A stretch of DNA of 64,000 nt from Mesorhizobium sp. (GCA_004020365.1 SAQR01000002.1:293280-357279); one strand, 5' to 3'. Counted from the stretch's first letter, positions 44,498 to 53,543 are shown. Numbers and translations are program-made. Notes: generated by a model not told the origin, from the letters alone.

Positions 44498-44612
44498 CAA
44501 AAAAAGCCCGCTGCCGGGAGGAGGTGGCAGCGGGCTCGATGTCGAATACGGCACGGGAGGAGGTGTGCCGCACTCAGCGTCGGCATCACATCTGGGAGGA
44601 GTAGATGGCCGA
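44498..44612 (-). ncRNA. alpha-r14 (NfeR1-like) trans-acting small RNA
   Basis: Read on the minus strand, three successive stem-loops each expose a CUCCUCCC-type loop complementary to Shine-Dalgarno sequences: CATCT/AGATG at 44589-44607, CGGCAC/GTGCCG at 44549-44570 and AGCCCGCTGCC/GGCAGCGGGCT at 44505-44536. The third stem is perfect over 11 bp and is followed by seven T (44504-44498), a Rho-independent terminator. Length (about 115 nt) and layout match what I know of the rhizobial alpha-r14 family, whose Sinorhizobium member NfeR1 acts in osmoadaptation and nodulation. The 5' end is estimated; an AT-rich ATATATG box just upstream (44620-44626) may be the promoter. Confidence 0.8.
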
Positions 44613-44788
44613 CACGCAACATATATGGGTTGCTTAATGATTCGGCAACAACAAAAGATGCATAGCAGATGTGCAGGTTCGCGGTATCAACCGAATTTTA
44701 ACCATCGGCACTGAATGAACGTCGCCATTGCGCGTCCCAACTCCGTTCCATCGGGATGGAGCAGGCTCCAGGCATGCGCCTGCCCCGC

Positions 44789-45583
44789 TCACCCCTGCGA
44801 TTGCTTGCCCTGGACGATGGCGTCGCGGATCTCCTTATCGGACATGCCGGTGATGATCCGTTCGACTTCCGCGACGTTGGTGTTCTTCGGATCGATATCG
44901 TCGGCGACCACCTTGCCGCGGCGCATGACGACGATGCGGTCGACCACCTGGAAGACGTGATGGATGTTGTGGGCGATGAAGATGCAGGAATGGCCCGAAT
45001 CGCGGGCGCTGCGCACGAAGCTCAGCACACCTTGCGTCTCGGCGACGCCGAGATTGTTGGTCGGCTCGTCGAGGATGATGAGGTCGCTTTCGAAATGCAT
45101 GGCGCGCGCGATCGCCACGGCCTGCCGCTCGCCGCCGGAGAGTGAGCCGATTGGTGTGGTCGGCGGGATGTTTTTTGTGATGCCGACCTGCTTGAGCAGA
45201 TCGCGGGCGACCACGTTCATCGCCTCCTGGTCCATACGGTTGAGGAAACGCGGCGGCTTGATCGGTTCGCGCCCGAGGAACAGGTTGCGCGCGATCGACA
45301 ATTGCGTGACCAGTGCGGAGTCCTGGTAGATCGTCTCGATGCCGTGGGCGATGGCGTCGCTGGTGCTGCGGAAGTCCACCTTCTTGCCGCGGATGAAGAT
45401 GTCGCCGCTGGTCAGCGGAACCGCGCCCGACAACACCTTGATCAGCGTCGACTTGCCGGCGCCATTGTCGCCGAGCAGACCGACGATCTCCCTTTCGTTG
45501 ACATGGAAATTGGCGTCCACGAGCGCTTGCACGCGCCCGTAGGACTTGCGGATTTTCTCCATGCGGACAAGCGGTTCAGCCAT
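44789..45583 (-). CDS. Sugar ABC transporter ATP-binding protein, single-domain FrcA-like
   Basis: 264 residues with one ATPase domain: Walker A GDNGAGKSTL (about 36-45), signature LSGGERQAVAIARA and Walker B LIILDEPTNNLG. Single-domain ATPases of this branch work with CUT2-type permeases, as in the rhizobial FrcBCA fructose system. It ends the minus-strand operon SBP-permease-ATPase and begins 3 bp after the permease. Confidence 0.9.
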   Translation of the reverse strand: MAEPLVRMEKIRKSYGRVQALVDANFHVNEREIVGLLGDNGAGKSTLIKVLSGAVPLTSGDIFIRGKKVDFRSTSDAIAHGIETIYQDSALVTQLSIARNLFLGREPIKPPRFLNRMDQEAMNVVARDLLKQVGITKNIPPTTPIGSLSGGERQAVAIARAMHFESDLIILDEPTNNLGVAETQGVLSFVRSARDSGHSCIFIAHNIHHVFQVVDRIVVMRRGKVVADDIDPKNTNVAEVERIITGMSDKEIRDAIVQGKQSQG

Positions 45584-45586
45584 GGT

Positions 45587-46588
45587 TCAAGTTCCTGCCT
45601 GATGCCGGCGTTCCAGCCATGAGTGGAGCGCCATCATGCCGAGGATGATTGCGCCGATAAAAATGTTGTAGGCAAGGCCCGGCACCCCGATCAGCACGAT
45701 GCCGTTGCGCATCACGCGCAGGATCAGGATGCCGAGCACGGTACCGATTATGGTACCGCGTCCGCCGGTCAGCGCCGTGCCGCCGATCACCACCATGGCG
45801 ATGACTTCGAGCTCGTAGCCGGTGCCGCTGTTCGGGTTGGCCGCCGAGGTGCGCAGCGAACTGATGACGCCGGCAAGCGAGGCCATGATCGACGACAGGA
45901 TGAACAGGCCGATCTTGACGCCGCTGACATTGACGCCGCGCGCCCTTGCCGCATTTGGGTTGCCGCCGGCCGCCTGGATCCAGTTGCCGGTCCGGCTCTG
46001 CGTCAGCACGTAGCCGAGTGCGATTGCAGCTGCGATGAACCAGAACAGCGACATGTAGACACGGAACGGCCCGATGAAGAAATCGCCGACCAGCGCCTCG
46101 GCGAGCCAGCTGCCTTCGGCGCTCCAGGTGCGTTGCGGAAATCCGCTGGTGACGAACAGAGCGGTGCCGCGCACCACCAGCAGCATGCCGAGCGTCACCA
46201 GGAAGGATGGAATCTTGAGCTGCGTCACGAACCAGCCATTGACCAGCCCGATGAACGCGGCAACCAGCAAGGCCACGGCGAAGCCGGCTTCCAGCGAGGT
46301 GAGGCCGCTGTTGAAGAGCGTCCACATCAAGACGGGCGAGAAACCGAACAGCGATCCGACCGAGAGGTCGAATTCGCCTGATGTCATTAGCAGCGTCATC
46401 GCCAGCGCAATCAGGCCAAGCTCGACCGTGAAGGCCAGTATGTTGCTGATGTTCTGCGGCGACAGGAAGTCGTGGTTGATCCCCCAGAATACGGCGAGCT
46501 CAACGACGAGCAGCACGAAGGGTCCGAATTCCGGCCTGGCGATCGAGCGTTGGATGATGGAGCTGTTTTCCACGTTGGACCGCGCCAT
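45587..46588 (-). CDS. Sugar ABC transporter permease, FrcC/RbsC-like
   Basis: The ATG at 46588 gives 333 residues (MARSNVENSSIIQRSIARPEFGPF). About ten membrane helices and CUT2 motifs: LIALAMTLLMTSGEFDLSVGSLFGFSPVLMW, GGNPNAARARGVNVSGVKIGLFILSS and GTALTGGRGTIIGTVLGILILRVMRNGIVLIGV. It forms the importer channel with the ATPase that follows; the binding-protein gene lies 103 bp upstream. Confidence 0.9.
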   Translation of the reverse strand: MARSNVENSSIIQRSIARPEFGPFVLLVVELAVFWGINHDFLSPQNISNILAFTVELGLIALAMTLLMTSGEFDLSVGSLFGFSPVLMWTLFNSGLTSLEAGFAVALLVAAFIGLVNGWFVTQLKIPSFLVTLGMLLVVRGTALFVTSGFPQRTWSAEGSWLAEALVGDFFIGPFRVYMSLFWFIAAAIALGYVLTQSRTGNWIQAAGGNPNAARARGVNVSGVKIGLFILSSIMASLAGVISSLRTSAANPNSGTGYELEVIAMVVIGGTALTGGRGTIIGTVLGILILRVMRNGIVLIGVPGLAYNIFIGAIILGMMALHSWLERRHQAGT

Positions 46589-46691
46589 GGTTGGAACTGG
46601 CCAAGCCCGACACCGCACAAGGCGCTTCGAGGCTCAGCGGGATGATGGGGATGATCGTGGCAGGCGTGCCGCGACCATCCCGATCGCGGTT

Positions 46692-47624
46692 TTATTTGCC
46701 GGACAGAATGTCGTCGTAGATCTGCGCGGTGTCCTTTTCGTAGAGCGCGCCGGTGATCACGTCGAAGCCGGGCGGAATGCCGCTGGCGGCCATATTGGCG
46801 ATCGAAAGCGCCACATAGCTGGTCGCCTGCGGATCCTGCCACTGTGCGGCATTGACGTAGCCGGTCAGCACCTCCTGGGTGGTATCGAGCGAGTTGCCCC
46901 AGCCGACGACCGGGATTTCGCCCGGCTTGATGCCGGTCTGGTCGAACACCCGCTTGATCGAGCCGGTCACCAGGTCGCCGAGCCCGATGATCGCCTTGAC
47001 CTTGGCCCTGTTGGCGGTGAGATAGTCGACCATGCGGTTGATTACTTCGGCCTGGTCGAGCGTGGCTTCGGTAATCTCATAGGTGATGCCGAGCGGCTCG
47101 AAGACGCTCTTGATGCCCTCTTCTTCCTGGACGCCATAGGTGGCGCCGGGGATTTCAACCGGCATCCAGACAAAATCGCCCTTCTTCACCAGGCCCTTGT
47201 CGACCAGATACTGCGCCCAGTTCTTGCCGAAGGTGACGTTGTCGCCGCCGACATAGGCGTTGAAGTCCGCCTTCGGATCGGGCGTGTTGAAGTTGATGAT
47301 CGGGATGTTTGCCGCTCGTGCCTCCTTAACCAGCTCGATAAGGCTGCCCGGGTCAGGACTGGTGGTGGTGATGCCGTCGGCCTTTGCCGCGATGGCGGCG
47401 CGAACGGCCTCCTGCTGGGACGACACGTCGCCATTGTGGAACGAGGTGTTAACGGTGTTGCCGGTGTCCGTCGCCCATTGCTTGGCGCCGGCGAGGAAGT
47501 AGGTCCACACCGGGTCGGCCGGGCCGCCATGCGAAATCCAGTAGAAGGTCTTGGCCTGTGCCGCCGCCGGTATCGCCAGCGCCACGAGCAAGCCGAATAC
47601 AAATAGTCGTAGCCTCGTCAGCAT
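46692..47624 (-). CDS. Sugar ABC transporter substrate-binding protein
   Basis: The ATG at 47624 with GGGAGGAA seven bases upstream gives 310 residues with a signal peptide (about 1-24, AAAQA). A ribose/xylose-class fold is indicated by GVQEEEGIKSVFEPLGI, IINFNTPDPKADFNAYVGGDNVTFGKNWAQYL and GWGNSLDTTQEVLTGYVNAAQW. It delivers an unknown monosaccharide or aldonate to the FrcC-like permease. First gene of the operon; a palindrome lies about 190 bp upstream. Confidence 0.9.
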   Translation of the reverse strand: MLTRLRLFVFGLLVALAIPAAAQAKTFYWISHGGPADPVWTYFLAGAKQWATDTGNTVNTSFHNGDVSSQQEAVRAAIAAKADGITTTSPDPGSLIELVKEARAANIPIINFNTPDPKADFNAYVGGDNVTFGKNWAQYLVDKGLVKKGDFVWMPVEIPGATYGVQEEEGIKSVFEPLGITYEITEATLDQAEVINRMVDYLTANRAKVKAIIGLGDLVTGSIKRVFDQTGIKPGEIPVVGWGNSLDTTQEVLTGYVNAAQWQDPQATSYVALSIANMAASGIPPGFDVITGALYEKDTAQIYDDILSGK

Positions 47625-47810
47625 TTGATTTCCTCCCATTTTGAAAACTCCTCCACCTCCGACGTCCATCACGGCAAACCCTGACCGTATTTCTTGCCAG
47701 CGCCGATCTGGATGCATCAGAGCATCCGCTTTTTCGATCAATGGCAAGCCTCGATTTGCCAGCGGTAGTTGGCGCACGACGACGCGCCATCAGCCATCCC
47801 ATCAGATTGC

Positions 47811-47825
47811 ATCAGTTTGGCTGAT
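47811..47825. promoter_or_regulatory. Palindrome upstream of the sugar-binding-protein gene
   Basis: ATCAG TTTGG CTGAT, a perfect 5-bp inverted repeat in the 257-bp gap between the binding-protein start and the FAH-family gene. It is a possible operator; no cognate regulator is adjacent. Confidence 0.3.
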
Positions 47826-47881
47826 ATCTTTAGGGACAAGCAGTACTCGGCGCCGAAGACGAGGCGCAGGCGGGACGGAGG

Positions 47882-49039
47882 CTAGATGAGGTCGGCCCTG
47901 GCAAGGTCGCGCATGAGATGGCTGGCGCCGTAGGTCCAGTGGGGACAGTCGGGCGACAGCCGCACCCGGTTGACCAAGGCGCCGAACTTCTCCGACGAGA
48001 TGGTGACGATGTCGCCGACCTTGTGCGTAAAACCTTTGCCTTTTTCGCCGCGATCCTTTGACGGCACGAACATGGTGCCGAGATAGAGCGCCAGCCCGTC
48101 GGGGTATTGGTGATGCGGACCCATGGCGGCGGCGACCAGCTCTTCCGGCGAGCGGCTGATCTCGGCCATCGAGCTGGCTCCCTCCAGCGAGAAACCGTCC
48201 TCGCCCTCGACCTTCAGGCGGACGGTGGCCTGCTTCACATCATCGATGGAAAAGTTATCGTCGAACAGCCGGATGAACGGGCCGAGCGCGGCCGAGGCAT
48301 TGTTATCCTTGGCCTTGCCGAGCAACAGCGCCGAGCGCCCTTCGACGTCGCGCAGATTGACGTCGTTGCCAAGCGTGGCGCCGACGATCCTGCCGCTGCT
48401 GGCGGCGATCATGGCGATCTCCGGCTCCGGATTGTTCCAGGTGGAAACCGGATGCAGGCCGACATCGGCGCCGAAGCCGACCGACGCCATCGGCTGGCAT
48501 TTGGTGAAGATTTCGGCGTCGGGGCCGATGCCCACTTCCAGATATTGCGACCAGGCGCCGCGCTGGATGAGCTTGGCCTTGATCTCCATCGCCTCCGGCG
48601 AGCCTGGCTTGAGCTTCGACAGATCGTGGCCGATCAGCCCGGCAATGTCGGCGCGAATGGCGTCCGCCTTCTCGGCCGAGCCGCGCGCCTGCTCCTCGAT
48701 GACCCGCTCGAGCAGACTGACGACGAAGGTGACGCCCGATGCCTTGACCGCCTGCAGGTCGACCGGAGAGAGCAGGTACGGCTTTTGCGGATCGCGCGCG
48801 GCCTGGAAACTGTTGGCGGCGATCGCGTTGAGCGGTCCGATCGGTTCGCCCGCGGCGGCGTGGACGTAGCCTCCTGGCTCCGGCATCTCGCAGACGTCGC
48901 GCACGGTTGGTGCCATGCTCGAGGTGATGTCGAAGACCGTACCGCCGCGTACGGTGACTACCAGCGGATGCGATGCTTCGCTTGTCCGGGCGCGGCCGAT
49001 GAAGAGGCCCTCGTCGGGCAGGAGGGTGGCGTTCGTCAT
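47882..49039 (-). CDS. FAH-family protein, probable 2-keto-3-deoxy-aldonate dehydratase (XylX/KdaD-like)
   Basis: 385 residues. The C-terminal FAH fold shows WNNPEPEIAMIAASSGRIVGATLGNDVNLRDVEGRSALLLGKAKDNNASAALGPF, with the acidic metal ligands. The length and N-terminal domain are like the dehydratases that turn 2-keto-3-deoxy-pentonates into 2-oxoglutarate semialdehyde in the Weimberg pathway. The divergent aldehyde dehydrogenase at 49343 could then make 2-oxoglutarate, and the adjacent sugar importer fits. No dehydrogenase or aldonate dehydratase is in the window, so the pathway assignment is inference. Confidence 0.78.
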   Translation of the reverse strand: MTNATLLPDEGLFIGRARTSEASHPLVVTVRGGTVFDITSSMAPTVRDVCEMPEPGGYVHAAAGEPIGPLNAIAANSFQAARDPQKPYLLSPVDLQAVKASGVTFVVSLLERVIEEQARGSAEKADAIRADIAGLIGHDLSKLKPGSPEAMEIKAKLIQRGAWSQYLEVGIGPDAEIFTKCQPMASVGFGADVGLHPVSTWNNPEPEIAMIAASSGRIVGATLGNDVNLRDVEGRSALLLGKAKDNNASAALGPFIRLFDDNFSIDDVKQATVRLKVEGEDGFSLEGASSMAEISRSPEELVAAAMGPHHQYPDGLALYLGTMFVPSKDRGEKGKGFTHKVGDIVTISSEKFGALVNRVRLSPDCPHWTYGASHLMRDLARADLI

Positions 49040-49342
49040 GGCTTGCGGTCCTCTGCTGTTCTGTTCTGCGTCGTCGCTGCGGAGCTATGGTTCAACAAAA
49101 GCCCGGCCGCGGCGGCGGCACTTTCGACAAATTCCCGCCAAAGGTCTATCCCGTTCCTCGCGGTCGCTCTCCCTGCTGCCTTTCGCATCGCCGGTCTTTG
49201 GCGGCGACCGAAGCAGCGACCGGCACATCGCCGGTTTTCGATTCAGCGTCGGCGATGTGGCGCATATCAGCCTGCGCCGCGGCGCTAACTGCCCTATGCT
49301 GCCCATCTGACCCTATTCTTCCAGAAAACCGGAGCATCAGCC
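49040..49342. promoter_or_regulatory. Divergent promoter region FAH-family gene / aldehyde dehydrogenase
   Basis: 303 bp between divergent starts. I found no convincing -35/-10 pair or long palindrome by eye; short GC-rich inverted repeats around 49190-49260 (for example CATCGCCGG repeated) are the only structure noted. Confidence 0.35.
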
Positions 49343-50770
49343 ATGAGCAATCACCTGAACTTCTTTATCGACGGAAAATGGGTCGCGCCCGTGGTGCCGG
49401 TGACGCTGGATGTGATCGATCCGTCCACCGAAGAGGCCTACACCAAAATCTCCGTCGGCTCGAAGGCCGATGTAGATCGCGCCGTGGCGGCGGCGAAGGC
49501 GGCCTTTCTGGCCTTTTCGCAGACCAGCAAGGCCGAGCGCCTGACGCTGCTGAAGCGCATCCTCGAAGTCTACAACGAGCGCTACGAGGATATCGCCCAG
49601 GCTGTCAGCCAGGAGATGGGCGCGCCGATCACCTGGGCGCGCCAGGCGCAGGTCTGGGCGGGCAGGGCACATCTGGAAGCCACCATTCGGGCGCTGGAGG
49701 ATTATCAATTCAGCGAGAAGCGCGGCACCACCATGGTGGTCAAAGAGCCGATCGGCGTCTGCGCGCTGATCACGCCGTGGAACTGGCCGCTCAACCAGAT
49801 CGTCTGCAAGGTGGCGCCGGCGATCGCCGCCGGCTGCACCGTCGTGCTGAAGCCTTCCGAGATCGCGCCGATCAGCGGCATCGTCTTTTCGGAAGTGATG
49901 GCAGCGGCCGGCACGCCCAACGGGGTCTACAATCTCGTCAACGGCACCGGTGCGGATGTCGGACAGGTCATGGCCGGCCATCCCGACGTCGACATGGTCT
50001 CGTTCACCGGCTCGACCCGGGCCGGCATCATTGTCGCCAAGACGGCGGCCGAGACGGTCAAGCGCGTCGCGCAGGAACTCGGCGGCAAATCGCCCAACAT
50101 CGTGCTTGCCGATGCCGACTTCGAGAAGGCCGTGCGCAAGGGCGTCAACGCCTGTTTCGGCAATAGCGGCCAGTCCTGCGATGCGCCGACGCGCATGCTG
50201 GTGCCGGCCGCCCGCCACGACGAGGCGCTGGTGATCGCCAAGAAGGCGGCAGAGGCGCACAAGGTCGGCGATCCGCGCTCGGAAGACACCAGGCTCGGGC
50301 CGGTGGTCTCCAACATCCAGTTCGACAAGATCCAGCGGCTGATCGAGGCCGGCATTGCCGAGGGTGCAACGCTGGTCACCGGCGGCCCCGGCCGGCCGGA
50401 GCATCTTAATCGCGGTTATTACGTGCGGCCGACCGTCTTCGGCCACGTCAAGCCGGGCATGACCATCGAGAGGGAGGAAATTTTTGGGCCGGTGCTTTCG
50501 GTCATCTCCTACGATGACGACGACGACGCGGTGAAGATCGCCAACGACACCGTCTATGGCCTCGCCGCCTATGTGCAGTCCGGCGACATCGATCACGCGC
50601 GAAAAATCGCCGGCCGCCTGCGCGCCGGGCAGGTCTCGATCAACTATCCGGAATGGGACACCTTCGCGCCGTTCGGCGGCTACAAGCAATCCGGCAACGG
50701 CCGCGAATATGCCGACTGGGCGATCCATGATTTCCTCGAGATCAAGGGCATCATCGGCTACGGCGCCTAG
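49343..50770 (+). CDS. Aldehyde dehydrogenase, possibly 2-oxoglutarate semialdehyde dehydrogenase
   Basis: 475 residues of a complete NAD(P)-dependent aldehyde dehydrogenase. Asn147 in PWNWP, Glu245 in QELGGKSP and the nucleophile Cys279 in FGNSGQSCDAPTRM are all present, as are FTGSTRAG and the C-terminal PFGGYKQSGNGRE. Divergence from the 2-keto-3-deoxy-aldonate-dehydratase-like gene suggests it acts on 2-oxoglutarate semialdehyde or a similar acidic aldehyde. It converges on gntR. Confidence 0.88.
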   Translation: MSNHLNFFIDGKWVAPVVPVTLDVIDPSTEEAYTKISVGSKADVDRAVAAAKAAFLAFSQTSKAERLTLLKRILEVYNERYEDIAQAVSQEMGAPITWARQAQVWAGRAHLEATIRALEDYQFSEKRGTTMVVKEPIGVCALITPWNWPLNQIVCKVAPAIAAGCTVVLKPSEIAPISGIVFSEVMAAAGTPNGVYNLVNGTGADVGQVMAGHPDVDMVSFTGSTRAGIIVAKTAAETVKRVAQELGGKSPNIVLADADFEKAVRKGVNACFGNSGQSCDAPTRMLVPAARHDEALVIAKKAAEAHKVGDPRSEDTRLGPVVSNIQFDKIQRLIEAGIAEGATLVTGGPGRPEHLNRGYYVRPTVFGHVKPGMTIEREEIFGPVLSVISYDDDDDAVKIANDTVYGLAAYVQSGDIDHARKIAGRLRAGQVSINYPEWDTFAPFGGYKQSGNGREYADWAIHDFLEIKGIIGYGA

Positions 50771-50836
50771 TGAAAGATCCCGCTTAGCGCCGCCGTCCAG
50801 GAAGGACGCGCGGCGCTGTAGCGGGGCCAATCCAAG

Positions 50837-51529
50837 CTATTCGGCGGCTTCGCGGACAGGGATCAGGCGTCGCTCGACCTGCTGGAGATGCAGGCGCATC
50901 GCTGCCGCCGCGCCGCCGAGGTCACGCTCGGCGATCGCCTCGACGATGCGTTCATGGTCGGCGAAGCTGTGATGGTCTGCCGGAGGGCGGGCGCCTTCTG
51001 AACGGAGACGTCCCCAGACCACGGTGCGGCGCACGGCGTTCAGCACGTCGAACAGGCCGAGCAGCACATTGTTGCGGCTCGCCTGCGCAATCTGCCGGTG
51101 GAGCAGATTGTCGACATTCTCATATTGCCGCCACGTGACGGCCTCCCGCGTCTGCACCAGCGATTGCCGCATCGCGGCGATATCCGAAAGCGTGGCGTGC
51201 AGCGCCGCTTCGCGCGCAATCTCCGGCTCGAGGATGAGGCGCGCGCGCATCACGTCGGCCGGATTTGTGCGCCCGGCGATTTCCGAAATGCCGATTGTCT
51301 CCTCGACCGGCCCGCTGCCGACGAAGGTGCCCCTGCCGACGTGACGCCAGATGCGGCCGTCCTTCTCGAGCACCGCCAGCGCCTTGCGCAGATCGCCGCG
51401 CGATACGCCGAGGCTCTCCGACAGTTCGCGCTCGGCAGGCAGCCGCGTCTCACCGGCATGGTCCATCTGGGCAAGATAGGCCTGCAGCTGAACCAGGGCG
51501 GCGTGGCAGCCATTACCGGGATCGTCCAT
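50837..51529 (-). CDS. GntR-family regulator, FadR/FCD subfamily
   Basis: The ATG at 51529 gives 230 residues; an upstream TTG is possible but falls in a putative operator. Winged HTH at about 20-75 (RLPAERELSESLGVSRGDLRKALAVLEKDGRIWRHVGRGTFV) and a helical FCD ligand domain at about 90-220 with the metal-type His/Asp pattern (NLLHRQI, DHHSFADHERIVEAI). It is divergent from the NitT/TauT-type operon, and the gap holds repeated TTAACCAAT sites, so that operon is its likely target. Confidence 0.91.
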   Translation of the reverse strand: MDDPGNGCHAALVQLQAYLAQMDHAGETRLPAERELSESLGVSRGDLRKALAVLEKDGRIWRHVGRGTFVGSGPVEETIGISEIAGRTNPADVMRARLILEPEIAREAALHATLSDIAAMRQSLVQTREAVTWRQYENVDNLLHRQIAQASRNNVLLGLFDVLNAVRRTVVWGRLRSEGARPPADHHSFADHERIVEAIAERDLGGAAAAMRLHLQQVERRLIPVREAAE

Positions 51530-51533
51530 CAAT

Positions 51534-51685
51534 TTAACCAATCCGCATATGATTTCCCTCTGCCGGTGTTAAAACGATTAGCTCAAACCGTCAACTGCCG
51601 AGTTTTCTGGGCACACCAGTTCGACATGCGCAGTTTCTCCTTGACCAATCTTCTCCATAGCCTTAACCAATTAAGGTAATGGTTA
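51534..51685. promoter_or_regulatory. GntR operator array with TTAACCAAT sites
   Basis: TTAACCAAT at 51534-51542 and 51663-51671, a one-mismatch copy TTGACCAAT at 51641-51649, and an inverted TGGTTA at 51680-51685. The last copy is part of CCTTAA-CCAA-TTAAGG. They flank the gntR start and the start of the ABC operon. Confidence 0.6.
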
Positions 51686-51707
51686 CAAAAAAACGGGAGG
51701 AATGACA

Positions 51708-52703
51708 ATGGCCAGCATGACCAGACGTACTATCCTTGCCACCGCTTTCGCCGCGGCTCTGGCATGGTCACTGCCCCTGTCGGCCGCAAATGCGGGCGAC
51801 ATGCGCATCGCCTTCGGCGACCTTCCCGGGATCGAATCCATCCAGACACTCGCCGCGATAGAGCGCGCCAGGGAACGCGGCGTGAATGTCGAGCTCATCG
51901 TTCTCAATGATGAGGATCTGGCCGCCCAGGCGATTGTCGGCGGCCAGGCCGATGTTGGCATCGGCGCTCCCTATACTTTGATCCAGAAGGTGGGCGTGCC
52001 GATCCGCATCTTTGCGCAAATATCGACGCTGCGCTTCTTTCCTGTCGTCAACAGCGAATTCTACAAGGAATGGAAGGATCTCGACGGGCAGGAAGTCGCC
52101 GTTCAGGCGCGCGGCTCCGGCACCGAGGCGGTGATGCTGCTGATGGCGAAAAACCACGGCATCAAGCTCGGCAACATCAGTTATGTCCCGGGTTCCGAGG
52201 TTCGCCGCAATGCGCTGCTGCAGGGGGCCATCAAGGCGTCGATCGTCGATGCCGCCAACAGGCGCGCGCTCGAGGCCGAAGCCCCAGGCAAGTTCATCGT
52301 TCTGCCGGTCGAGGATCTCGGCGCCTCCGATGAAGCGCTTTTCGCGACCGCAGACTATCTGAAGAACAACGCCGCCGACGTCGACATCCTGGTCGAGGAA
52401 CTGATGAAGACCGCGCGGGAAATAACCGCGAACCCGGCGGTGGCGGTCGAACTCCGCAACAAGTACAAACTGCTGCCGGATCTCGGCGCTGAAGCCGACA
52501 GCGAAATCACCGAATACTACAAGGAAACCGCGGAAGCCGGCAGCTTGGCACTGAACGGCGGCGGCGCCGATGCGGCTAGGGACGACTTTGCCTTTTTCAG
52601 CCTTGCCGGCCAGATCGAAGGCGATCCCGCCAGCCTCAAGGTCGAGGATTTTTGGGACGTTTCCGCAATCGACCGCGCCGTCGCCAAGCTCGGCAAGAAA
52701 TAG
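51708..52703 (+). CDS. NitT/TauT-type ABC transporter substrate-binding protein
   Basis: The ATG at 51708, seven bases after GGGAGG, gives 331 residues; an ATG two codons earlier is too close to that site. A signal peptide spans about 1-27 (ending ANA). The fold is of the SsuA/NMT1 type: LPGIESIQTLAAIERARERGVNVELIVLNDEDLAAQAIVGGQADVGIGAPYTLIQK and the LDGQEVAVQARGSGTEAVMLLMAKN stretch. It binds an unknown small anion or heterocycle in the periplasm. First gene of a seven-gene plus-strand operon. Confidence 0.87.
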   Translation: MASMTRRTILATAFAAALAWSLPLSAANAGDMRIAFGDLPGIESIQTLAAIERARERGVNVELIVLNDEDLAAQAIVGGQADVGIGAPYTLIQKVGVPIRIFAQISTLRFFPVVNSEFYKEWKDLDGQEVAVQARGSGTEAVMLLMAKNHGIKLGNISYVPGSEVRRNALLQGAIKASIVDAANRRALEAEAPGKFIVLPVEDLGASDEALFATADYLKNNAADVDILVEELMKTAREITANPAVAVELRNKYKLLPDLGAEADSEITEYYKETAEAGSLALNGGGADAARDDFAFFSLAGQIEGDPASLKVEDFWDVSAIDRAVAKLGKK

Positions 52704-52715
52704 GCGGCCCGCCGG

Positions 52716-53543
52716 ATGGCCGTAAGCATCAGAACCGACGGCGAGGCTGCCGGCCTCGCTTCCTCATCCAATCGCAGTGCAACGGGCGCATCGTGGGACC
52801 AGCCGATCCTGCTCAGGCTGGTGTCGATCGTCCTGTTCGCGGGAATCTGGGAGGTGGCCGGGCGTATTCCCGTCAGCTTCGCCTTCCCGACCTTTTCCGA
52901 CACCATCGTCGCGTTCTTCGGACTGCTCGCCGACGGCAGCCTGGCGACCGCCTATCTTTCGACGCTGCAGCCGCTGGTGCTTGGCGTTGTCCTGTCGGCG
53001 TTCCTGGGTGTCGGCCTCGGCACGATCTGTGGCCTGTGGCGCACCGGCGAATGGCTGGTGATCCCTGTGTTCATCGTGCTTCAGGCAGCACCCGTCGCCG
53101 CCTTCATTCCAATGGTCACCTTCGTCTACGGAATAGGCATGACTGCCAAGACGCTCGCCGTCATGATCCTGGCGCTGCCGGTCATCGTGCTCAACACCTA
53201 CAAGGCTGTGCGCAACGTCAACGAGTCGCTGCTGGTCATGTGCCGATCGTTCCTCGGCACGCGTTGGCAGACCGTCACCAAGATCATCCTTCCAGACGCC
53301 AGCCCGGTGATTTTTGCCGGCTTGCGCCTCGGCGTCGCTGCCGGCTTCGTCGGCGTGGTGCTCGCCGAACTGCTGATCACCCCGACCGGCATCGGCGACC
53401 TCATCACCTTCCACCGCTCGCGCGCAGACTACGCCGAGATGTACGCAACAATTGCCTCGATCATTGCGCTTTCCACCCTGACGCTCGTCTTTCTGCAGTG
53501 GGTGGAAGTCCGCGTTTTCAGGCCCGAGAGCAGAGGTGCTTAA
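52716..53543 (+). CDS. NitT/TauT-type ABC transporter permease 1
   Basis: 275 residues, about six hydrophobic helices, with the permease EAA loop MCRSFLGTRWQTVTKIILPDASPVIFAGLRLGVAAGFVGVVLAELL. It starts 12 bp after the binding-protein gene and ends 1 bp before the ATPase. With a second permease downstream it probably forms a heterodimeric channel, which is not usual for this class. Confidence 0.89.
   Translation: MAVSIRTDGEAAGLASSSNRSATGASWDQPILLRLVSIVLFAGIWEVAGRIPVSFAFPTFSDTIVAFFGLLADGSLATAYLSTLQPLVLGVVLSAFLGVGLGTICGLWRTGEWLVIPVFIVLQAAPVAAFIPMVTFVYGIGMTAKTLAVMILALPVIVLNTYKAVRNVNESLLVMCRSFLGTRWQTVTKIILPDASPVIFAGLRLGVAAGFVGVVLAELLITPTGIGDLITFHRSRADYAEMYATIASIIALSTLTLVFLQWVEVRVFRPESRGA

Noticed and set aside
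44143-44604. 153-codon open frame downstream of tetR
   Set aside because: Runs through the hairpins of the small RNA gene, has no ribosome site and no recognisable motif.
47641-47881. Possible small gene between the binding-protein gene and the FAH-family gene
   Set aside because: Short open frames exist but lack ribosome sites and similarity. The stretch looks like a promoter region.
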